This document shows positions 14,890 to 18,848 of a DNA stretch of 18,848 nucleotides, in pieces. The DNA is from CAZJKE01 sp964546585 (lineage in GTDB: Bacteria > Planctomycetota > Phycisphaerae > Phycisphaerales > SM1A02), in NCBI GenBank assembly GCA_964546585.1, contig CAZJKE010000040.1, positions 1 to 18,848 of the forward strand, read 5' to 3'. How positions within the stretch are numbered: the stretch's first letter is position 1; the number at the start of each line of letters is the position of its first letter. The position numbers were made by a program, and so were the translations under genes. The notes beneath the pieces are model-generated. The model was not told the DNA's origin and did not search any database. It saw only the letters and a list, made by a program, of their open reading frames with translations.

Positions 14890-16913
14890 CAGGATCGAAT
14901 CTCAGCTGCGAGTTTCTCGACGAGAACGGCTGTCGCGTCTGCAGTTGGCCCGTCCACCTCATCGTGCGTCAAGGTCCGGTCATCTGCGCGGAACCGCAGC
15001 CGAAGCGTGAGGGATTTGTGACCCTCTGGAATCCCTTTGCCTCGGTAAACGCCGACGAACACGATGTTCTCTAGGTGCGGCAGGCTCATTGCGGCGACGG
15101 CATTGCGCACGGCCATCCACGATGTCTCGTTGGACACGATGGCTGAAATGTCACGCTCGATGGCGGGGTGCGTTGGCAGGGGGGAAGGGGCCCGCGGTGG
15201 CGGGTAGGCTGCGAACATCGCTTCGAGTTCGATTTCCGCAATGTCCACGGCGTTGGGGAGGTCCCATGTCTTCTGCAGAGCGTCAGCAAGCCTGCCAATC
15301 CAGCCCACCTGCTTGCCGGCGACTTCGATCACACCACCAGCGGACAGCCATGGAAGCGAACCGGCAATAATCTCCGCGGTGTTGCCGGTAAGTACCTCGA
15401 TGACCCGATCAACGATGCCGCGAAGGTGCCGCAAGCCAACAGCGTCCTCCGCATCGACAACGAGGCCGAGTTGCACAGTCTCATTGTGTGTGCCGCCCTG
15501 CAGGCGAAATGTCGTGCCGATTTCGGCCAGTCGCATTGGTGCGCCTGCGTCCCCACCTGCATCGAAGTTGTGGCGTCTCACTCGCAACAGGCTTGGGATG
15601 ACCGAGGGGCGCAGCGCTGGTTCCGCAGCGGCGCGATCATCATCGATTTCCAGGAGCGACTCACCATCCCGAAGGAATGGCGTTGCCGCGTCGGTCGCCA
15701 CCAGTGAGTGCGTGATGCACTCGATGAAACCCATGCCCGCGAGCGCATCGAGTACCGCGCGGCGGCCCGTGACTTCACCCTGTAGCGGCGGCACGCGAAC
15801 CGTGAGACTGTCCTGAACAGGAATGTGGTCATAGCCGTGGACGCGGCCAACTTCTTCAATGAGATCGATCTCTCTGGCAATGTCGCCGCGGTGGCAGGGG
15901 ATCGTGCAGGTGATTTCTCCCCCTGCAAGTGTCGTGTCGAAGCCGAGTCCCTCCAGCACATCGCACATCTCCTGATCGGAGAGGTCTACTCCGAGCCGCT
16001 GCCGACATCGGTCGCCCCGCATGGACGCGGTCGCAAGTTTGGGCGGCGACTGCCCGTCACGAAGTACTTCATTGCACCGCGTTCCTCCCGCGACATCCAG
16101 CAGAATGGATACGAGCCGCTCGGCGCAGGAATCAACCTGCAGCGGGCTGACACCACGGGAGAACCTGAAACTCGAGTCGCTTGTGATGTTGTGGCGGCGG
16201 CTCATCTCGCGAACGATAACTGGATCAAAAGTGGCGGCCTCGATGAGCAGGTTCGTGGTGTCGTCAGTGACGGCGGTGGATGCGCCGCCCTTGACACCGG
16301 CGAGCGCAACGGGATTCTCGGCATCGGCGATGACCAGATCATCCGGCGTGAGTTTGATTTCCTTTGCGCCTTCGCCGATTGGAAGCAGCGTCTCGCCCTC
16401 ACGTGCGCGGCGAATCTCGACGCGGCCGCCAGCGAGTTTGTCCAGGTCGAACACATGGGTCGGCTGTCCTTGTTCGAACAGCACGAAGTTGGTGGCGTCC
16501 ACGACATTGGTACGCGGGACATCGCCACGGGCGGTGATGCGTTCGCGGAGCCAATCGGGCGACGGCGTTACATTGGCCCCGAGGATGACCCTTGCCGTGT
16601 AGAGCGGGCAGAGGTCGGGCTCGTCATTTGTGACGCTTGTTCCCGCAGGCAGTGCCGCGTCGCCGGCGGGGGGAGCCGTATCCGGTGCCTTGAGCGATCG
16701 ACTCGAGCGGGCGGCTATCTCTCGGGCGAGCCCGAGGTGGCAGACGCAGTCGCCGCGATTCGAAGTCATTTCGAAATCCTGCCGGACATCGCCGTCCTCA
16801 AGGTCCTCTCGCCCCTCGAGTGGAAAACCAGCCGCGGTAAGCAGATCAGCCTGTTCTTCCGCCGTGGCGTGGGGGCTCAGGTAGTCGTTGATCCAGCGTG
16901 CCGAAACCAGCAT
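14889..16913 (-). CDS. pheT: Phenylalanyl-tRNA synthetase beta subunit (short form)
   Basis: Beta subunit of the alpha2beta2 PheRS; carries editing and tRNA-binding functions. The 674-aa product begins MLVSARWINDYLSP (B1). It passes after ~15 residues from AGFPLEGRED to TSNRGDCVCHLGLAREIA (50-67), so the EMAP/OB-type tRNA-binding insert of about 115 residues present in E. coli PheT is absent. Then come B3/B4 (SPDWLRERITARGDVPRTN, VDATNFVLFEQGQPTHVFD), B5 (~290-430; FRFSRGVSP, HRGDIAREIDLIEEVGRVHG), the catalytic-like core, and a C-terminal anticodon-binding FDX-ACB domain (~575-674; THPAIERDISAIVS). The ATG at 16913 is chosen at the family's normal N-terminus. pheS is not adjacent. It is first in a pheT-fchA-mqnC operon, with start 26 bp from a divergent lipoprotein gene. 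Confidence 0.94.
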   Translation of the reverse strand: MLVSARWINDYLSPHATAEEQADLLTAAGFPLEGREDLEDGDVRQDFEMTSNRGDCVCHLGLAREIAARSSRSLKAPDTAPPAGDAALPAGTSVTNDEPDLCPLYTARVILGANVTPSPDWLRERITARGDVPRTNVVDATNFVLFEQGQPTHVFDLDKLAGGRVEIRRAREGETLLPIGEGAKEIKLTPDDLVIADAENPVALAGVKGGASTAVTDDTTNLLIEAATFDPVIVREMSRRHNITSDSSFRFSRGVSPLQVDSCAERLVSILLDVAGGTRCNEVLRDGQSPPKLATASMRGDRCRQRLGVDLSDQEMCDVLEGLGFDTTLAGGEITCTIPCHRGDIAREIDLIEEVGRVHGYDHIPVQDSLTVRVPPLQGEVTGRRAVLDALAGMGFIECITHSLVATDAATPFLRDGESLLEIDDDRAAAEPALRPSVIPSLLRVRRHNFDAGGDAGAPMRLAEIGTTFRLQGGTHNETVQLGLVVDAEDAVGLRHLRGIVDRVIEVLTGNTAEIIAGSLPWLSAGGVIEVAGKQVGWIGRLADALQKTWDLPNAVDIAEIELEAMFAAYPPPRAPSPLPTHPAIERDISAIVSNETSWMAVRNAVAAMSLPHLENIVFVGVYRGKGIPEGHKSLTLRLRFRADDRTLTHDEVDGPTADATAVLVEKLAAEIRS

Positions 16914-16917
16914 GTCC

Positions 16918-16935
16918 GCAGAATAGCTATTCTGC
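16918..16935. promoter_or_regulatory. Perfect 18-bp palindrome, possible symmetric bidirectional promoter or operator
   Basis: GCAGAATAGCTATTCTGC reads identically on both strands and occupies 18 of the 26 bp between the pheT and lipoprotein start codons. It contains TATTCT on each strand (plus 16928-16933, minus 16925-16920), and each hexamer ends exactly 6 nt before the respective ATG (16940 and 16913). That is the spacing expected if each -10 starts transcription at the A of the ATG. No -35 consensus is visible on either side and no Shine-Dalgarno fits in the gap. It could instead, or also, be the site of a dimeric repressor. The palindrome itself is certain; its role is inferred. Confidence 0.6.
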
Positions 16936-16939
16936 CGGG

Positions 16940-17527
16940 ATGCGGGTTCGAGCCATGCTTCTTCTTGCCGCGGTAGTCGGTGCCTGTGCTGCGCCTCCGA
17001 CGGTTCGTGATCCTCTGGCGGTTGCGCCAGCGGATTTCTCCTTGGATGTGACGGTGGTAACGCAGGAGCCCCATACGCTCGCACACATGCGGTCATCCAG
17101 ATATGTCGTGTTTCCGGATGGGTCGCTGCATCACGGCGATGAGCCGGGGTGGGGGCCGAACACGCTGCCGCCGCTGACCCGGCGTTTGGTCCGGGAGCAG
17201 GTGGCGAATATATGGACCTACCTTGACCGCATGGGCATGGCGGGTCCTCAACGGGCTGATCCCACTGTGAACTTTCAGGTGCTGCCGCGGCCGGATTCGG
17301 GGTCGCTGTACATGATTGCGGTGACCGGCGAGGGCAAGTATTGGAACTTTGTTCGGCGCATCGCCGCGGACGCGGAACCAGATCCCGCGTTTACCGAGTT
17401 GATTCGTTTGCTTGCCGGCTATGCCTGGGCCACCGATCAGCCGGACATTGAGTTCTTCGAGGAGCCCATACGGCATGATCTCGGTCCCGATCCGTATGCG
17501 CGGTATGAAGCGGGGGAGGTACCGTGA
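16940..17527 (+). CDS. Small predicted lipoprotein of unknown function
   Basis: A 195-aa protein I do not recognise. It begins with a signal peptide, MRVRAMLLLAAVVGAC, with lipobox VGAC (Cys16), so it is probably lipid-anchored. The mature part has a beta-hairpin-like stretch (FSLDVTVVTQEP, SSRYVVFPDGSLHH), a Gly/Pro-rich turn, a helix LTRRLVREQVANIWTYLDRMG, a strand SLYMIAVTGEGKYWNFVRRIA and a helical segment near the end. ATG 16940 is chosen because it puts the signal peptide first; an ATG at 16898 would read through the palindrome and overlap pheT. No ribosome binding site is present. The stop overlaps the next lipoprotein start (GTGA). The order strand-hairpin-LT-helix resembles the downstream protein, which suggests distant paralogy. 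Confidence 0.75.
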   Translation: MRVRAMLLLAAVVGACAAPPTVRDPLAVAPADFSLDVTVVTQEPHTLAHMRSSRYVVFPDGSLHHGDEPGWGPNTLPPLTRRLVREQVANIWTYLDRMGMAGPQRADPTVNFQVLPRPDSGSLYMIAVTGEGKYWNFVRRIAADAEPDPAFTELIRLLAGYAWATDQPDIEFFEEPIRHDLGPDPYARYEAGEVP

Positions 17528-18012
17528 GGATTGCGCTCTGTATGCTCGCCTCAGCGGTGCTGCCGATCGCCTGTGCTACGGCGCCCAAGGGGCCCGATCG
17601 AACGGACGGTCTTTCTTTGCATCTTGAACTTCGCGGCGAAGACCAGCGGGCGGTGTACGAGGTGGATACCGAGGGGAATGTGGTGTTTCGTGGAGGGCGT
17701 GATGCCATCTTGGATCACACGACATGGGCGGGGACGCTGACGGCGATCCAGTGCGGGACATGGGTTGACCTGGTGCATTGGACGGAGTGGCTTTCTTCGC
17801 CGCCTACGAGCAGCGGGGACGAAGAACCTGTGTTTGACATTGATGTGGCAAATGCCTTGGTCTCCCGGTCGTTCACTGTGCCCAGGGATGACGAGCGAGC
17901 GACGGTCATGTACGACTTTTTGCAGCAAGTTGCATCGCAGCGATTCGACAACAATCCGGAAACCAATCCTGTGCCGAGCATCGAAACGCTGATCAAGCGT
18001 CGCGGGCGTTGA
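17524..18012 (+). CDS. Small predicted secreted or lipoprotein of unknown function
   Basis: A 162-aa protein of unknown function. A short N-terminal signal, MRIALCMLASAVLPIACA, leads to Cys17 followed by ATAPKG, which resembles a lipoprotein signal although Pro at -3 is atypical. The mature part has LSLHLELRGED, AVYEVDTEGNVVFRGGRD, a segment starting LTAIQCGTWVDLVHWTEWL, an acidic loop (SSGDEEPVFDIDV), and a final region predicted helical (ATVMYDFLQQVASQRF). Start GTG 17524 overlaps the upstream stop as GTGA, indicating translational coupling with the preceding lipoprotein. It shares a similar order of hairpin then Leu-Thr helix with that gene. The pair is followed 31 bp later by a K+ channel gene. 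Confidence 0.7.
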   Translation: MRIALCMLASAVLPIACATAPKGPDRTDGLSLHLELRGEDQRAVYEVDTEGNVVFRGGRDAILDHTTWAGTLTAIQCGTWVDLVHWTEWLSSPPTSSGDEEPVFDIDVANALVSRSFTVPRDDERATVMYDFLQQVASQRFDNNPETNPVPSIETLIKRRGR

Positions 18013-18043
18013 CAGCACATCGAACATCTGCAACGCTTCGCGT

Positions 18044-18715
18044 GTGACCGACCAAGACACTGATCAACCCGAGGGTTCCGGAAAACCCGGTGTCTACGAG
18101 CTGTTCATATCGCTGGTGTCTGTCATTACGATCGCGTTGATCATCTGGCACTTTGCGGTTGATGCGAGATCGAAGACGGCCCGGATCATCGTATCCGTGG
18201 ATCTCGGTATTTGTGCCGTGTTTTTCGTCGACTTCATCCGCAATCTCATTTGCGCGCCGCGAAAGTGGCGTTACTTGACATCGTGGGGCCTGCTGGATCT
18301 TGCGGCGACGATCCCAGTCGTGCAGTTTCATCAGTTGACGCAGTTGTCGCGGCCCATTCTGGTCATTCGTGGGCTCAAGGCGTTGCATGCATTGCGAGTG
18401 ACGATGTTTCGCGACCATCGGAGCGCAGTGCTTGTGACATCCATGGTTGTCACGATGGCAGGACTTGCGGCGGCGTGCTGGGCGGTGTTGTACTTTGAGG
18501 GTCAGGACCCAAGTGCGAACATTACGAATCCGGACGATGCGTTGTGGTGGGCTGTCGTAACGATGTCGACAGTTGGGTACGGCGATTTCTATCCAGTCAC
18601 GACTGGCGGTCGACTCTGTGCGGTTGTGCTGATGGTCACCGGTATTGGTATGTTCGCGACGCTTGCCGGCATTATCGCCGACCTGCTTCGCTCGTTTACG
18701 ACGCGCGTGGGTTAG
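18044..18715 (+). CDS. Voltage-gated-type potassium channel (6TM, TVGYGD filter)
   Basis: A 223-aa membrane protein with the layout of a small 6TM cation channel: S1 ~18-39, S2 ~46-69, S3 ~79-94, S4-like segment ~102-127, S5 ~128-151, pore helix and selectivity filter TMSTVGYGDFYP (173-184) and S6 ~189-215. TVGYGD is the K+ selectivity filter. The S4-like segment has several Arg/Lys/His (SRPILVIRGLKALHALRVTMFRDHR) in a less regular pattern than in strongly voltage-gated channels, so gating is uncertain. No C-terminal RCK or cyclic-nucleotide-binding domain is present; the protein ends soon after S6. The start used is GTG 18044 (MTDQDTDQPEG); no clear ribosome binding site is seen. It is probably co-transcribed with the two lipoproteins. 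Its stop overlaps the stop of the convergent gene by 4 bp. Confidence 0.9.
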   Translation: MTDQDTDQPEGSGKPGVYELFISLVSVITIALIIWHFAVDARSKTARIIVSVDLGICAVFFVDFIRNLICAPRKWRYLTSWGLLDLAATIPVVQFHQLTQLSRPILVIRGLKALHALRVTMFRDHRSAVLVTSMVVTMAGLAAACWAVLYFEGQDPSANITNPDDALWWAVVTMSTVGYGDFYPVTTGGRLCAVVLMVTGIGMFATLAGIIADLLRSFTTRVG

Positions 18716-18848
18716 TAACGATATCCCCCGCGAATCGTTTGTCGAATCGCGAGAAGGAGAGCCCCAGAGGCCTTTGGGACACTGTTGCCCAGCACCTTGT
18801 CGATGTATGTGCCTGGGATCATCGAACAGTGGGCCGGCCCGGATTCGA
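18712..18848 (-). CDS. C-terminal end of an unidentified protein (partial)
   Basis: On the minus strand an open frame enters from the right edge and ends at TAA (18714-18712), giving 44 residues that include SMIPGTYIDKVLGNSVPK and end IRQTIRGGYRY. The composition is protein-like and the stop overlaps the channel stop by 4 bp, as at other convergent pairs here. The ending AIRQTIRGG loosely resembles the last helix of a response-regulator receiver domain, but this is too weak to name it. A second frame on the same strand is also open, so the choice rests on composition and stop placement. Confidence 0.5.
   Translation of the reverse strand, partial: ESGPAHCSMIPGTYIDKVLGNSVPKASGALLLAIRQTIRGGYRY

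Noticed and set aside
16914..16939. T-box or leader-peptide attenuator for pheT
   Set aside because: Only 26 bp separate pheT from the divergent gene, and the likely transcript starts at the ATG, leaving no space for a leader RNA unless transcription begins inside the lipoprotein gene.
15825..16976. 383-codon plus-strand open frame opposite pheT
   Set aside because: It is antisense to well-conserved PheT domains and ends across the promoter palindrome. No motif supports coding.
16914..17096. N-terminal extension of PheT by 61 residues
   Set aside because: It would overlap the lipoprotein gene and its signal peptide; PheT family members start at the MLVSARWINDYL motif.
1..18848. CRISPR array, insertion sequence, prophage, tRNA or toxin-antitoxin or defence cassette
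   Set aside because: No regularly spaced repeats, transposase or integrase motifs, phage genes, tRNA-like cloverleafs or known defence domains were seen. The window is filled by recognisable housekeeping genes.

Overview
The window looks like core chromosome from a GC-rich bacterium, most likely a planctomycete of the Phycisphaerae type, probably from a marine or metagenomic source. This is inferred from the gene set and protein character: a futalosine-pathway menaquinone gene, a short PheT, a TatC with a long periplasmic loop, dense packing with very short gaps, few Shine-Dalgarno sequences, and small lipoproteins of unknown function. No mobile element, prophage, CRISPR array, tRNA or rRNA was recognised. 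No stretch of more than about 160 bases lacks a gene.

Layout from left to right. Minus-strand metK-rsmB (4-2488) make SAM and use it to methylate 16S rRNA. Divergent from metK is a plus-strand pair, a bifunctional-nuclease-domain (DUF151) protein and truD (2642-4281). TruD runs head-on into minus-strand tatC-tadA (4265-5682). Divergent from tatC is a CbpA-type dnaJ overlapping queC (5753-7301). This meets gyrB on the minus strand (7332-9878) across a perfect hairpin. Divergent from gyrB are plus-strand genes for a Tat-type lipoprotein amidase, a Lon N-domain protein, a two-TM NTF2-like protein and a class IV (branched-chain) aminotransferase (10041-12981). These converge with, and overlap by 62 bp, a minus-strand coupled operon pheT-fchA-mqnC (12920-16913). 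Divergent from pheT, across only 26 bp, come two small lipoproteins and a voltage-gated-type K+ channel (16940-18715). The channel gene meets the C-terminal end of an unidentified minus-strand gene at the right edge.

Functional themes. Five genes act on tRNA or rRNA (rsmB, truD, tadA, queC, pheT), spread over five transcription units. MetK supplies SAM for RsmB and for the radical-SAM enzyme MqnC. TatC could export the amidase, whose N-terminus carries a twin-arginine motif followed by a lipobox. The most striking non-coding element is a perfect 18-bp palindrome that nearly fills the pheT/lipoprotein gap. It places an identical -10-like hexamer exactly 6 nt from each start codon, the arrangement expected for two leaderless transcripts from one symmetric promoter. 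ilvE shows a similar leaderless arrangement. The least understood module is the lipoprotein-lipoprotein-K+ channel cluster. I did not find a clear new defence or mobile system.
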